From Primorskyibacter marinus (GTDB lineage Bacteria > Pseudomonadota > Alphaproteobacteria > Rhodobacterales > Rhodobacteraceae), in NCBI RefSeq assembly GCF_003313245.1, contig NZ_QJSD01000001.1, forward strand, positions 124,001 to 188,000: a stretch of 64,000 nt of DNA, written 5' to 3'. The position numbers and the translations under genes were made by a program. Within the stretch, counting starts at the first letter, position 1. Each line of letters starts with the position of its first letter. This document shows positions 54,941 through 64,000 of this stretch, in pieces. The notes under the pieces are model-generated. The model was given only the letters and a program-made list of their open reading frames with translations, was not told the origin of the DNA and did no database searches.

Positions 54941-56422
54941 TCAGACGCCGTAGATCGCGCCGAACTTGGCCTCAAGATAATCCAGCAAGGGCGCCTCGCT
55001 GGGCGCTTTGCCACAGGCCAGCGTGATCAACTCGCGCGGCTCGTACAGCCCGCCATGCTGCTGCACGTTCTCACGCAACCAGCCCGTCGCGCCGCTGGTA
55101 TCGCCGCGCATCAACTGCTCATCAAGTTGTGGCACGTCCCGGCGCAGCGCCTCGTGCAGAGACCCGGCATAGACATTGCCCAGCGTATAGGTCGGGAAAT
55201 AGCCGAACAGCCCGACCGACCAATGCACGTCCTGCAAGCAGCCGTTGGAGGGTTTGTTGACCGGATAGCCGAAATCCGTCTCGAACCGGGTGTTCCAAGC
55301 CTGCTCCAGATCCGCCACGGGCAGATCGCCCGAGATCAGCTGACGTTCCAGATCAAAGCGGATCAGGACATGCAGGTTGTATTGCACCTCATCCGCCTCG
55401 GTCCGGATATAATCACGATGCACCGTGTTGACGGCGGCATAGAAGGCCTCTGCATTGTCGACGCCGAGATCGCCAAATCTGTCGCGCATCTGACCGTAGA
55501 GATATTCACAAAAGGCGCGGCTGCGGCCGATCTGGTTTTCGTAGATCCGGCTTTGGCTTTCATGCACCCCCATGCTGACCCCGGCCCCCAGCGGCGTCAG
55601 CAGGAAATCGGAATGGATATTCTGCTCGTAACAGGCATGGCCCACTTCGTGGATCGTCGAATACAGACAATCAAAGGGGTTCTGTGCGTCGGTGCGCGTG
55701 GTGATGCGCACATCCTGTCCGCTGCCGGAACTGAACGGATGCACGGCCCTGTCAATCCTGCCACGCGCGAGGTCGTAGCCAAACGCCTTTGCGACCGTCT
55801 CGGACAGGGCCAGTTGCTGGGCCATATCAAACGTGCCGCTCAGCCCCTTGGGCGTCGGCGCGCCCAATAGCTTTTCGCGCAAGGACACCAACCGGGGGCG
55901 TAAAGCGCCAAACAGGTTTTCCAGAAAGGCGGCAGAGGCGCCGGGTTCGTAATCCTGTATCATCGCGTCATAGGGCGTGTAATCCGTCCCCTCGGCCAGC
56001 GCTGCGCCCTCTTCCTGTCGCAAGCGGATCACCTCGGCCAGAATCGGTGCAAACCGCTGGAAATCATCCGCTGCGCGGGCCTCGGCCCAGGCCCCCTGCG
56101 CAAGGCTCGTCACGCGCGCCAGTTCCGCCGACAGGCGCGCAGGCACGCGTGTGGCGCGATCATGCGCGCGGCGGATATGGCGCATCTGCGCGGCGGCCAC
56201 AGTGTCCAGCGCGGCATCGTCGATCGCGGCCAGCCAGTCGCCAACGCGCGGATCGGTGCGGCGGGCGTGCAGGACGCCCTCCATCGCGGCCATTTCCTCG
56301 CCCCGCTGGGCCGCAGCGCCGCGCGGCATGACGGTTTCCTGATCCCAGCCCAGACGGCCTGACACCTGCTGCAACGCCTCGGTTTCGCGCTGGAACGCCA
56401 GCAAGTCCTGATATGCCGACAT
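54941..56422 (-). CDS. M32-family carboxypeptidase
   Basis: The 493-residue cytoplasmic metallopeptidase removes C-terminal residues from peptides. The zinc-binding HEXXH is HEVGH in TIHEVGHACYEQ at about residue 267. The conserved GVHESQSR and DVHWSVGLFGYFPTYTLGN segments follow, as in Thermus and Pyrococcus M32 enzymes. It starts three bases after the ctaA stop, so the two genes are cotranscribed. Confidence 0.94.
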   Translation of the reverse strand: MSAYQDLLAFQRETEALQQVSGRLGWDQETVMPRGAAAQRGEEMAAMEGVLHARRTDPRVGDWLAAIDDAALDTVAAAQMRHIRRAHDRATRVPARLSAELARVTSLAQGAWAEARAADDFQRFAPILAEVIRLRQEEGAALAEGTDYTPYDAMIQDYEPGASAAFLENLFGALRPRLVSLREKLLGAPTPKGLSGTFDMAQQLALSETVAKAFGYDLARGRIDRAVHPFSSGSGQDVRITTRTDAQNPFDCLYSTIHEVGHACYEQNIHSDFLLTPLGAGVSMGVHESQSRIYENQIGRSRAFCEYLYGQMRDRFGDLGVDNAEAFYAAVNTVHRDYIRTEADEVQYNLHVLIRFDLERQLISGDLPVADLEQAWNTRFETDFGYPVNKPSNGCLQDVHWSVGLFGYFPTYTLGNVYAGSLHEALRRDVPQLDEQLMRGDTSGATGWLRENVQQHGGLYEPRELITLACGKAPSEAPLLDYLEAKFGAIYGV

Positions 56423-56425
56423 GGG

Positions 56426-57559
56426 TTAGCCTCTCACCGATTGAACACGGGGATATTGCGCGGCAAAGCGCGCCCGAAGGATCAGCACCCAGGCAAGGAT
56501 CGCGCCCAGCTGATGCAGAATGGCGAAATGCAGCGGCGCGGAATACATCACCGTAACGATGCCCAGCACCATTTGCAGCAGGACCATCGCGATCATCGCA
56601 TTGAAGGCAAACCGCGTCGTGCCATTGGGCGAGCGGCGCGCCCGGAGCCACACGACGATGGCGTAGACGACCAGCAGATAGCCCGCCATCCGGTGCATGA
56701 ACTGCACCAGTCCGGCATCCTCGAAGAAATTCCGCCACAGTGGTTCTATCTGGAACGGGTCTGGCGGGAAAAAGCCCCCGGCCATCAGCGGCCAGTCGAT
56801 ATAGTTGCGGCCCGCGTCGATGCCCGCGACAAGGGCACCCAGCAGGATTTGCACAAACGCCAGATGCATCAGGCCGGTGCCCATGCCGAACAGTTTGCGT
56901 TCGCGGGATCTTCGGGCCTGCATCAGGTCGCGTTCCTCGCGCGACAGCATCAGGATATACCAGGTCAGAAAGCCCAGGATCACGAAGGCCAGCCCAAGAT
57001 GAATCGCCAAGCGGTAGCTGGCCACACTCAACATCGAGCCTTCCAACCCGCTGGTCACCATCCACCAGCCGACAAAGCCCTGAAGCCCGCCCAACGCCCC
57101 CAGAAGCAGCAGGCGCGGTGACCAGCCCGGCGGGATCTTCCGCGCCACCAGAAAGCCGATGAACCCAAGTGCCCAGACCAGCCCGATCACCCGGCCAAGC
57201 TGTCTATGCCCCCATTCCCACCAGTAGATCGCCTTGAATTCGGACAGGGTCATGTCCATGTTCTGCAATTCATATTGCGGGATTTTCTGATAAAGTTCGA
57301 ACTCTGCTTGCCAATCTGCCTGCGTTAAAGGCGGCAGGGCCCCGGTTACGGGCTTCCATTCGGTGATCGACAACCCGCTATCGGTCAGACGGGTCAGCCC
57401 CCCCACAAGGATCATCGCCACGACCAGCGCGAAGATCAGCACCAGCCACAGCCTGACCGGCCCGCGCGCGCCGCGTTTGGCGCGGTCAATCACGCCGGTC
57501 TGCGGGACCGCCTTGTCGCGCGTCTCGACCTCTTCGAAGATGCTGCGTTTCTGGCTCAT
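56426..57559 (-). CDS. ctaA: haem A synthase
   Basis: The 377-residue inner-membrane protein oxidises haem O to haem A for aa3-type cytochrome oxidase. About eight spans are visible, with the conserved motifs GGLTRLTDSGLSITEWKPVTG near residue 53, EFKAIYWWEWGHRQLGR with its haem-ligand histidine, and the second-half histidines in QFMHRMAGY and AILHQLGA. The long second-domain loop marks the alphaproteobacterial class. The ATG at 57557-57559 is the family-like start. Confidence 0.93.
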   Translation of the reverse strand: MSQKRSIFEEVETRDKAVPQTGVIDRAKRGARGPVRLWLVLIFALVVAMILVGGLTRLTDSGLSITEWKPVTGALPPLTQADWQAEFELYQKIPQYELQNMDMTLSEFKAIYWWEWGHRQLGRVIGLVWALGFIGFLVARKIPPGWSPRLLLLGALGGLQGFVGWWMVTSGLEGSMLSVASYRLAIHLGLAFVILGFLTWYILMLSREERDLMQARRSRERKLFGMGTGLMHLAFVQILLGALVAGIDAGRNYIDWPLMAGGFFPPDPFQIEPLWRNFFEDAGLVQFMHRMAGYLLVVYAIVVWLRARRSPNGTTRFAFNAMIAMVLLQMVLGIVTVMYSAPLHFAILHQLGAILAWVLILRARFAAQYPRVQSVRG

Positions 57560-57653
57560 CAGGCTTTCTCCTTCGCGCGGCCCCCGCAAGGCACCGGGTC
57601 AAGCCCGGCGCGGGTTTGCGCAGACATTAGGCCCGCCCCCCGGTGGCTTCAAG

Positions 57654-58400
57654 TCAGTCGCCACGTTCCTTCCATCGGACCATCTGCCGCAGGATGCCGT
57701 GCAGCATCTGCACATCGGCGCGCGTCATCGGCATCCTGCTCCAGAGGTTGCGCAGGTTGATCTTCATACCCTCGGCCTTGGCTTCGGGAAAGAAGAACCC
57801 GGCCGTGTCCAGGCGTTCCTCGTAATGCTTGGCCAGCGCGTCCAGTTCCTTGACGTTGGCCCATTCGGACCCGCCCATGGCCATGTCCTCGGCCACGACA
57901 TCAACCGTTTGGCGTCGCCACTCATAGGCGGTCAGCAGAACACATTGCGCAAGGTTCAGCGAGGCGAAGTCCGGGTTCACGGGCACCGAGATAATGGCAT
58001 TGGCCTGCGCGATATCGGCGTTTTCCAGCCCCGCGCGTTCCGGCCCGAACAGCACGGCGACCTTTTCGCCGCGCGCGATCCGGTCGCGGGCTTCTGCCAT
58101 GGCACGTTCGGGGCTGAGCACCGGTTTCGTCAAGCCGCGCGGTCGCGCCGTTGTCGCCAGAACGTAGGTGCAATCGGCCACGGCCTCTGCCACGGACGCG
58201 GCCACCTGCGCCTCGTCCAGCAGCCGTCCGGCACCGGCCGACATGGCGGTCGCATCTGGATTGGGCCAGCCATCGCGCGGCGCGACCAGCCGCATCCGGT
58301 CCAGCCCGAAATTCCACATCGCGCGCGCTGCGGCACCGATGTTCTGGCCCATTTGCGGGCGGACGAGGACAAAGGCAGGCTGAGGGATCGCGGACGGCAT
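57654..58400 (-). CDS. trmJ: tRNA (cytidine/uridine-32-2'-O-)-methyltransferase TrmJ
   Basis: The 248-residue SPOUT-family methyltransferase modifies position 32 of tRNA anticodon loops using S-adenosylmethionine. The knot region is clear in FGPERAGLENADIAQANAIISVPVNPDFASLNLAQCV, and the N-terminal VLVRPQMGQNIGAAARAMWNFG is typical. The frame extends upstream, but the ATG at 58398-58400 fits the family start. It stands alone, 94 bases before ctaA. Confidence 0.9.
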   Translation of the reverse strand: MPSAIPQPAFVLVRPQMGQNIGAAARAMWNFGLDRMRLVAPRDGWPNPDATAMSAGAGRLLDEAQVAASVAEAVADCTYVLATTARPRGLTKPVLSPERAMAEARDRIARGEKVAVLFGPERAGLENADIAQANAIISVPVNPDFASLNLAQCVLLTAYEWRRQTVDVVAEDMAMGGSEWANVKELDALAKHYEERLDTAGFFFPEAKAEGMKINLRNLWSRMPMTRADVQMLHGILRQMVRWKERGD

Positions 58401-58640
58401 GGGGTCTCCGGTGTGGTCTTGCGCTTTCCGATACGCAAGCCGCCCCCGGACTGCAAGAGACGTGTTCAGAGTTTGCCATACCCAGAGGGACGTCGCACCG
58501 CTGCACTGTCGGGCGGGGACGACCGTGGCGCTTGCACGCACACTCGCTGCCAAATAGGCCGAGTGCGCCGTGCAGACCCCATGGTCAAGGGCAAAACCCC
58601 GCGCTATAGAAGGCGCTCGACAGCTTTGGGAGCCTAAAAG

Positions 58641-59261
58641 ATGTCCGAGACGGAAACGCCGCAAATCTATCTCATCACTCCGCCGGAATTCGAGCTGAGT
58701 ACCTTTCCGGAGCTTCTGGGCCGTGTGCTGGACAGCGCCGAGATCGCCTGTATCCGCCTGGCTCTTGCCACACGGGATGAGGACCGAATCTGCCGCGCCG
58801 CCGACGCCGTGCGCGAAGTGGCCCATGCCCGCGACATCGCGCTGGTGATCGAGGAACATGTCTTGCTGGCACAGCGGATCGGGCTGGACGGCGTGCATCT
58901 GACAGACGGTTCACGTTCCGTGCGCAAGACCCGCAAGGATCTGGGTGCGGATGCGATTGTCGGCGCGTTTTGCGGCCAGTCCCGCCATGACGGGCTGATT
59001 GCCGGCGAAGTCGGGGCCGATTACATCAGTTTCGGCCCGGTCGGAGACAGCCCACTGGGCGACGGCACGCGCGCAGAAACAGAACTGTTCGAGTGGTGGT
59101 CAGAAGTCGTCGAAGTTCCGATCGTCGCCGAGGGCGCGCTTGACGTGAAGACCGTGGCGGAACTTGCGGGCTATACGGACTTTTTTGGATTTGGCGAAGA
59201 GGTATGGACAGCAGATGATCCGGTGAAGGTCTTGTCCGGTTTGATCGCGGCGATGGGGTAA
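58641..59261 (+). CDS. thiE: thiamine phosphate synthase family protein
   Basis: The 206-residue TIM-barrel protein resembles ThiE, which joins the thiazole and pyrimidine moieties to make thiamine monophosphate. The segments GLDGVHLTDG, VGAFCGQSRHDGLIAGEVGADYISFGPV and a final glycine-rich phosphate site are present. The match is looser than for canonical ThiE, and no other thiamine gene or TPP riboswitch is adjacent, so a ThiE-like (TenI-type) role is possible. The 240 bases upstream have no gene. Confidence 0.75.
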   Translation: MSETETPQIYLITPPEFELSTFPELLGRVLDSAEIACIRLALATRDEDRICRAADAVREVAHARDIALVIEEHVLLAQRIGLDGVHLTDGSRSVRKTRKDLGADAIVGAFCGQSRHDGLIAGEVGADYISFGPVGDSPLGDGTRAETELFEWWSEVVEVPIVAEGALDVKTVAELAGYTDFFGFGEEVWTADDPVKVLSGLIAAMG

Positions 59262-59301
59262 GGCACCGGCGCACAAAATCACCCTAAGATCGACCTTTTA
59301 G

Positions 59302-60135
59302 CTATTGATTTTCCAGTGAGTTTTTATGGGTCTCGCGCACCGAATCTTCTGTAGCGCGGGCCAGACTCTTGCGGTTCGGAAAATCGTCGACACGCAAAGG
59401 CGCATGATAGATCAGTTCTATCCACCCTTGACGCCGCGCCGCCAATGTCTTGAGCAAATGCGAGCCGAAATCCATATCGCCCCACCATCCATAGAACCGC
59501 AGGCTTTCACCCTTTGGCGCGTGATACACCAGCGTGACCGGCTGCAACCAGATCTTATGCTTCAGGTTCTTTGCAAAGAACGCCTCGTAAAGTGTTGACT
59601 TGAATGGAAGAACACGCAAGCCATCGGTCGATGTTCCTTCGGGGAAGAACAGCAGCTTGTGTCCCGCCAAAAGCCTTGATTCGAACAGTTGTGTTTGTGC
59701 CCGCGCTTCTCGCGGATCGCGCCGGATAAACAGCGTCCCCGTCGCCCGCGCCAACCAGCCGATACCCGGCCAGCCCGCGACTTCGGATTTCGAGACGAAA
59801 TAGATATTCTTTCGCGAATTGAGCACGAAAATATCCAGCCAGGACGAATGGTTGGCGACAATTGCGCCATGGTGCCGCATCTGCTGGCCGTGCACCGTCA
59901 GCCGCAATCCCATCAGCATCAGCGCCACCCGGCAAACAGTCTGCGTCACATAGGGCGTCCACGGGCGCTGCACCCCGTGCAGCGGCCTTTCGATCAGACG
60001 CAATAACAGCAGCACACCCAGCCCGCCGAACACCACCGTTCCGACCAACAGGCCGCGCCAGATAACCCGAATCCAGCCTGCCGGGCCAATGCGAACCGGC
60101 TCTTCCGGCTCATCTGCATCCCAAGTGCCGCTCAT
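59302..60135 (-). CDS. olsA: lyso-ornithine lipid/1-acylglycerol-phosphate acyltransferase OlsA
   Basis: The 277-residue membrane-bound acyltransferase of the PlsC family has the catalytic NHSSWLD (HX4D motif) and FFPEGTSTDG, with a hydrophobic segment at about residues 30-48. It follows olsB with an ATGA overlap, so it is the O-acyltransferase that completes ornithine lipid synthesis from lyso-ornithine lipid. Activity on lysophosphatidic acid is also possible. Ornithine lipids are common membrane lipids of Rhodobacterales. Confidence 0.88.
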   Translation of the reverse strand: MSGTWDADEPEEPVRIGPAGWIRVIWRGLLVGTVVFGGLGVLLLLRLIERPLHGVQRPWTPYVTQTVCRVALMLMGLRLTVHGQQMRHHGAIVANHSSWLDIFVLNSRKNIYFVSKSEVAGWPGIGWLARATGTLFIRRDPREARAQTQLFESRLLAGHKLLFFPEGTSTDGLRVLPFKSTLYEAFFAKNLKHKIWLQPVTLVYHAPKGESLRFYGWWGDMDFGSHLLKTLAARRQGWIELIYHAPLRVDDFPNRKSLARATEDSVRETHKNSLENQ

Positions 60136-60902
60136 GCGTCGCTACGTTGATAAAGCGATCTCTGTCGCTGATTCATCCGTGCAGTGTCCATCACCAGGCA
60201 GACATCGGTCGTATTGAACTGGGTATCGACAAAGACACCGTCGCCGACAAATCCACCCAGCCGCAGATAGGCCTTTATCAAAGCGGGCGTCTCGATCATC
60301 GCGCGGCGACGGTCGATCCTGTCCTCGGGCAGAAGATCCATCGAGTGATAGCTTCGCGCCCGTACCCGCAAGTCAGGCGGGGCAAGATGGCGCGCCCGCA
60401 AAAGCGATAGAGGTTGTGCCAGGGCTTGCGGATCGGTGCCGTGAAAACTGGCCACGCCGAACAGGATCTCAATCCCGTGCTTCTGAACATATTCCGCCAG
60501 CGCCGCCCACAGATGCACCATCGCCGTGCCTCCACGGTGATCGGGGTGAAGGCATGATCGCCCCAGTTCCAGCAAACGCCGCCCCGAGGCACGCAACGGT
60601 GCAAGATCATATTCATCCTCGGAATAGAACTGCCCAACAGCTTTCGCCTGATCGCATCGCAACACCCTGTAGACGCCGACGACAGGTAAATCGGTGCCGG
60701 CCGGCGCATGTGTATCAAGCAAAATCAGGTGATCGAAATAGGCATCGAAACGGTCACGCTCCAGCCCGGCAGCGTGATCGACAAGCACACCGTCGCCGCC
60801 CAGTTCACGGATAAACACATCATAGCGAAGCCGCTGCGCCGCCACGACCTCTGCCGGGCTTTGCGCGAGCCGCGCGACATATCGTGGGGGGTGTAATTTC
60901 AT
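60132..60902 (-). CDS. olsB: ornithine-acyl[ACP] N-acyltransferase OlsB
   Basis: The 256-residue GNAT-fold enzyme makes lyso-ornithine lipid from ornithine and 3-hydroxyacyl-ACP. Motifs include AQRLRYDVFIREL near residue 22, DAYFDHLILLD, and ELGRSCLHPDHRGG...LW, typical of OlsB/PlsC-linked hemolysin-like acyltransferases. The ATG at 60900-60902 is chosen; the frame extends 19 codons upstream without family similarity. It overlaps the olsA start. Confidence 0.9.
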   Translation of the reverse strand: MKLHPPRYVARLAQSPAEVVAAQRLRYDVFIRELGGDGVLVDHAAGLERDRFDAYFDHLILLDTHAPAGTDLPVVGVYRVLRCDQAKAVGQFYSEDEYDLAPLRASGRRLLELGRSCLHPDHRGGTAMVHLWAALAEYVQKHGIEILFGVASFHGTDPQALAQPLSLLRARHLAPPDLRVRARSYHSMDLLPEDRIDRRRAMIETPALIKAYLRLGGFVGDGVFVDTQFNTTDVCLVMDTARMNQRQRSLYQRSDA

Positions 60903-61040
60903 TCCGTCCGGTTCTACAGTTGCGCTGAGCGAACACATTAATAGGACTGCCCGTTGCAAGATCGCAACCGTTTTGCCACTGGCAATTCAACCTTGGGGTG
61001 ATCTAAGGTTGCGTTTACCATTCATAAAGACTCCTATGTC

Positions 61041-61229
61041 CTAGTCGTCGGCATCAAACACCGGCACCAGACTCACGCGGGAACCTTCTATGACTTTCTT
61101 TCCGGCTTCGCGAAAATTCACGGTGATACGCCCGGCAATATTGGATTGCACCTGTCCCAGCCCCCAATCAGGGCAGTCTGGATGGCGCACAATCATTCCT
61201 GGCTCCAGAAAAGCGTTCAGGTCGTCCAT
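61041..61229 (-). CDS. DUF3553 domain-containing small protein
   Basis: The 62-residue protein matches DUF3553, with the pattern F-x-PGMIVRHPDCPDWGLGQVQS and TVNFREAGKKVI, a small beta-barrel resembling UvrD/CarD-type RNA-polymerase-interacting domains. The ATG at 61227-61229 is used because the upstream frame crosses the chpT start region. It is divergent from chpT by 26 bases and has no assigned function. Confidence 0.8.
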   Translation of the reverse strand: MDDLNAFLEPGMIVRHPDCPDWGLGQVQSNIAGRITVNFREAGKKVIEGSRVSLVPVFDADD

Positions 61230-61255
61230 GACGGCTCCTGTCGTGAGGGGGACCA

Positions 61256-61858
61256 ATGATGCAGGGTAACGCGAACCTGGCAGAGTTGATAGGCTCTCGC
61301 ATCTGTCATGATCTGATCAGCCCGATCGGCGCAATCCAGAACGGGTTGGAATTGATGTCATTGACCGGCGAAATGGGGGCCAGCCCGGAGATGGACCTGA
61401 TTTCGGAAAGCTGCGCCCATGCCAATGCGCGCATCCGGTTCTTTCGCATCGCCTTTGGCTCTACCGGGGGCGGGCAATCGCTAAGTGCCGGCGAAGTGCA
61501 GGGCATCATTGCGGGCATGTTTCAGGGCGACCGACTAAGCGCGACGTGGATCCCCCGCGACGCCACGCCCCGCGAAGAGGTACAACTGGCGCTGTTGGCC
61601 CTGCTCTGCATGGACAGGGCGTTAAGCCGCGGCGGAGAGGTCCGCATCGACTGCGATCAAGGCGAATGGCATTTGTCTGCAAGCGGTCCTCAGATGCGTG
61701 TTGATGCCGAAATGTGGAAACTTCTGCGCAATGCCACCGGCGGGTCGGATGTCATGCCCGCCGATGTGCAGTTCCCATTGCTTTCGGTGCGCGCAGGCGA
61801 CCTTGGCCGCGATATCAACTGGCGCGAAAACAGCGAGACGCTGGATATCCGGTTCTGA
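61256..61858 (+). CDS. chpT: histidine phosphotransferase ChpT
   Basis: The 200-residue protein relays phosphate from the kinase CckA to CtrA and CpdR in the alphaproteobacterial CtrA phosphorelay, which in Rhodobacterales controls motility, gene transfer agents and similar traits. The phosphorylated histidine lies in SRICHDLISPIGAIQNGLEL near residue 18. The rest is a degenerate histidine-kinase-like ATPase fold. It starts at an ATG at 61256, with a second ATG next to it. The convergent proA ends 16 bases away. Confidence 0.88.
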   Translation: MMQGNANLAELIGSRICHDLISPIGAIQNGLELMSLTGEMGASPEMDLISESCAHANARIRFFRIAFGSTGGGQSLSAGEVQGIIAGMFQGDRLSATWIPRDATPREEVQLALLALLCMDRALSRGGEVRIDCDQGEWHLSASGPQMRVDAEMWKLLRNATGGSDVMPADVQFPLLSVRAGDLGRDINWRENSETLDIRF

Positions 61859-61874
61859 GGACCGATCCGCGCCG

Positions 61875-63140
61875 TCAGTCGCGCAAAGTGCCGTCGCCCG
61901 TCACGATGTACTTGAAGCTTGTCAATTGCTCTGCGCCCACCGGACCGCGTGCATGCATCTTGCCGGTGGCGATACCGATCTCGGCCCCCATGCCGAACTC
62001 TCCCCCGTCGGCGAACTGGGTTGACGCGTTGCGCATCAGAATGGCGCTGTCCAGCCGCTCGAAAAAATGTTCTGCGGCGGCGTCATCTTCGGTGATGATG
62101 CAATCGGTGTGGTTGGACCCATACTGCCGGATATGGGCAATCGCCGCGTCAATATCCGGCACGACACGCGCAGCAATATCCATATCCAGATACTCGCGTC
62201 CCCAATCGTCGGTCGAGGCTGCCTGCGTGCCTTCGATGGTTTGAAGGGTCTCATCCGCATGCACGCGAACGCCTGCGTCGATCAACGCGCGGATAACGCC
62301 CTGGCCCACCGTGTCCAGCGCCTCCTGATGGATCAGCAGACATTCGGCGGCGCCACAAATTCCGGTGCGCCGCGTTTTGGCGTTCAGGACGATGTTCAGC
62401 GACTTGACCGGATCGGCATCCTTGTCGATGAAGATGTGAACGATACCTTCGAGATGGGCGAAAACCGGCACGCGTGCCTCGCGCTGAACCAGCCCGACAA
62501 GGCCTTTGCCACCACGCGGCACGATCACGTCGATCGTGTCTGTCATCGCCAACATTTCGCTCACGGCGGCACGGTCGCGGGTGGGCACAAGCTGGATTGC
62601 ATCTTCGGGCAGACCCGCCATGTGCAGACCTTCGACCAGACAGGCATGGATCGCCTGTGAGGAATGAAAGCTTTCGGATCCGCCGCGCAGGATCACCGCA
62701 TTTCCGGCCTTGAGACAAAGCGCCCCGGCATCCGCCGTCACATTGGGCCGCGATTCGTAGATCACACCGACGACGCCCAGCGGGGTACGAATGCGCTTGA
62801 TATGCAGGCCCGAGGGTTGGTCCCATTCCGTCATCACCGCGCCCACGGGATCATCCTGCGCCGCCACGGCGCGCAATCCGTCGCAAATCCCCTTGATGCG
62901 CTCATCGGACAGCAAAAGCCGGTCCATCATCGCATCGGTCAGACCTTTTTCACGTCCGAATTCCAGATCCTTGGCATTCGCGGCAACGATGTCGGCGCGC
63001 GCGGCCCACACGGCATCGGCGGCGGCCTCAAGCGCGCGGGCCTTGGCCGACGGGTCGGCATAGGCCAGAGTCGCGGCGGCCGCTTTGGCACGTTCACCGA
63101 TCTGGGCCATGACGGCGGGAATGTTATCGAGGTCTTTCAT
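61875..63140 (-). CDS. proA: gamma-glutamyl phosphate reductase
   Basis: The 421-residue NADPH enzyme makes glutamate-5-semialdehyde for proline synthesis. The catalytic cysteine lies in [13 protein letters not shown] near residue 290. The N-terminal [17 protein letters not shown]-like region and the [12 protein letters not shown] motif are typical. It follows proB by 62 bases, the usual proBA order. Confidence 0.95.
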   Translation of the reverse strand: MKDLDNIPAVMAQIGERAKAAAATLAYADPSAKARALEAAADAVWAARADIVAANAKDLEFGREKGLTDAMMDRLLLSDERIKGICDGLRAVAAQDDPVGAVMTEWDQPSGLHIKRIRTPLGVVGVIYESRPNVTADAGALCLKAGNAVILRGGSESFHSSQAIHACLVEGLHMAGLPEDAIQLVPTRDRAAVSEMLAMTDTIDVIVPRGGKGLVGLVQREARVPVFAHLEGIVHIFIDKDADPVKSLNIVLNAKTRRTGICGAAECLLIHQEALDTVGQGVIRALIDAGVRVHADETLQTIEGTQAASTDDWGREYLDMDIAARVVPDIDAAIAHIRQYGSNHTDCIITEDDAAAEHFFERLDSAILMRNASTQFADGGEFGMGAEIGIATGKMHARGPVGAEQLTSFKYIVTGDGTLRD

Positions 63141-63202
63141 GGGTCAACCTTTCGCATGGGGCCGGGCGGAAACGGCCGCGGACAGTATAACAGACGACGC
63201 GC

Positions 63203-64000
63203 TCACAGCGCCATATCATCACGGTGGACCAGTGCGGCCCGGCCGGGATAGCCCAGCAATGCCTCGATCTCGTCACTGCGATGGCCGGAAATCACACGCG
63301 CCTCTGCGGCGGTATAGCGCGCCAGCCCCTGCCCCAAAGTACGGCCAGACAGATCACTGATCTGCACCGGATCACCGCGCCCGAATGTGCCGGAAACCTC
63401 GGTCACACCGGCAGGCAGCAGACTGTTGCCCCGGCTGAGCGCGCGCGCGGCGCCCTCATCCAGAACCAGCGTTCCGCGCGGTTTCATCGCCGCAATCCAG
63501 CGCTTGCGCGCGGCATGCGGATCCAGCAATGGCGTGAACCAGGTCGCGGGCGCGCCGTCCTCCAGCGCGCGCAGCGGATGCAGCACAAAACCGTCGGCAA
63601 TGGCCATGGCACAGCCGGATGCGGTCGCGGTCTTGGCCGCCATCAGCTTTGTTTTCATGCCGCCCTTGGAAAGGCCCGATCCCGCATCCCCCGCCATCGC
63701 CTCGATCTCGGGCGTGATCGCGTCGATGACATCGTAGCGGCGCGCGGTCGCGTCCGCCGCCGGGTTGGCCGAGTAGAACCCATCGACATCCGACAGCAGG
63801 ATCAACTGGTCCGCCCCCACCGTGACCGCGACCTGAGCGGCCAGCCGGTCATTGTCCCCATAGCGGATTTCGTCCGTGGCCACGGTGTCGTTTTCATTGA
63901 CGATCGGCACGACGCCGAAACCGACCAGTGTCTCCAGCGTGGCGCGTGAATTGAGGTAGCGACGGCGGTTGGCGCTGTCCTCCAGCGTCACAAGCACCTG
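63203..64000 (-). CDS. proB: glutamate 5-kinase (3' part, cut by the window edge)
   Basis: The visible 266 codons are the C-terminal part of ProB, which phosphorylates glutamate in the first step of proline synthesis. Part of the amino acid kinase domain is present ([41 protein letters not shown]). It is followed by a C-terminal PUA domain from about [11 protein letters not shown]. The start lies beyond position 64000. Confidence 0.94.
   Translation of the reverse strand, partial: QVLVTLEDSANRRRYLNSRATLETLVGFGVVPIVNENDTVATDEIRYGDNDRLAAQVAVTVGADQLILLSDVDGFYSANPAADATARRYDVIDAITPEIEAMAGDAGSGLSKGGMKTKLMAAKTATASGCAMAIADGFVLHPLRALEDGAPATWFTPLLDPHAARKRWIAAMKPRGTLVLDEGAARALSRGNSLLPAGVTEVSGTFGRGDPVQISDLSGRTLGQGLARYTAAEARVISGHRSDEIEALLGYPGRAALVHRDDMAL

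Noticed and set aside
57363-58637. A 424-codon plus-strand frame across ctaA and trmJ
   Set aside because: It is antisense to two well-identified genes and has no recognisable motif.
58401-58640. Possible TPP riboswitch before thiE
   Set aside because: The conserved CTGAGA and ACC...GAACCTGATC elements of a thi-box are not present.

Overview
The window looks like chromosomal DNA of a Rhodobacterales (Roseobacter-type) alphaproteobacterium. It is GC-rich, and it holds a heterotetrameric sarcosine oxidase operon, CcmI, ChpT, a usg protein, the small membrane protein usually annotated in this order as 'component of SufBCD complex', the olsB-olsA ornithine lipid pair and a monomeric NADP isocitrate dehydrogenase. 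This placement is inferred from gene content. No rRNA, tRNA or CRISPR array was seen.

Left part (1-20.3 kb), mostly ordinary genes: a glycosyltransferase; a four-gene putative iron operon (imelysin, di-haem oxidoreductase, imelysin-like, DUF1513); a TauE-type exporter; icd; a host-attachment-family protein with a small hydrophilic partner; sodB; the sarcosine oxidase operon soxB-(small membrane protein)-soxD-soxA-soxG; ccmI; ruvX; a DUF1289 gene; dusA.

Middle part (20.6-48.8 kb), an accessory sugar region. Its left edge carries a broken tyrosine integrase and the 3' end of an IS21-family element. Three carbohydrate cassettes follow, each with an ABC importer and its own SorC-family regulator. 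Cassette 1 (21.4-29.7 kb) pairs an importer with a ketose 3-epimerase and a DhaK/DhaL-type kinase. Cassette 2 (29.8-39.1 kb) carries mtnK, mtnA and a FucA-like class II aldolase, the three enzymes of the DHAP shunt for 5-methylthioribose and 5-deoxyribose. These sit beside an aldo/keto reductase, a dedicated ABC importer, an RbsD/FucU mutarotase-like protein and a perfect palindrome in the divergent promoter region. It reads as a scavenging system for S-adenosylmethionine by-products and is the most interesting item here. Cassette 3 (39.1-48.5 kb) is a polyol system with a MalK-type importer, an MDR dehydrogenase, two SDRs, a SIS isomerase and a HAD phosphatase. It ends in a frameshifted stump of an FGGY sugar kinase.

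Right part (48.5-64 kb), housekeeping genes: a Rhodobacterales intergenic repeat, hemB, a SYLF-domain lipoprotein, usg, gyrA, an M32 carboxypeptidase, ctaA, trmJ, thiE, olsB-olsA, a DUF3553 gene, chpT, proA and a truncated proB at the window edge.
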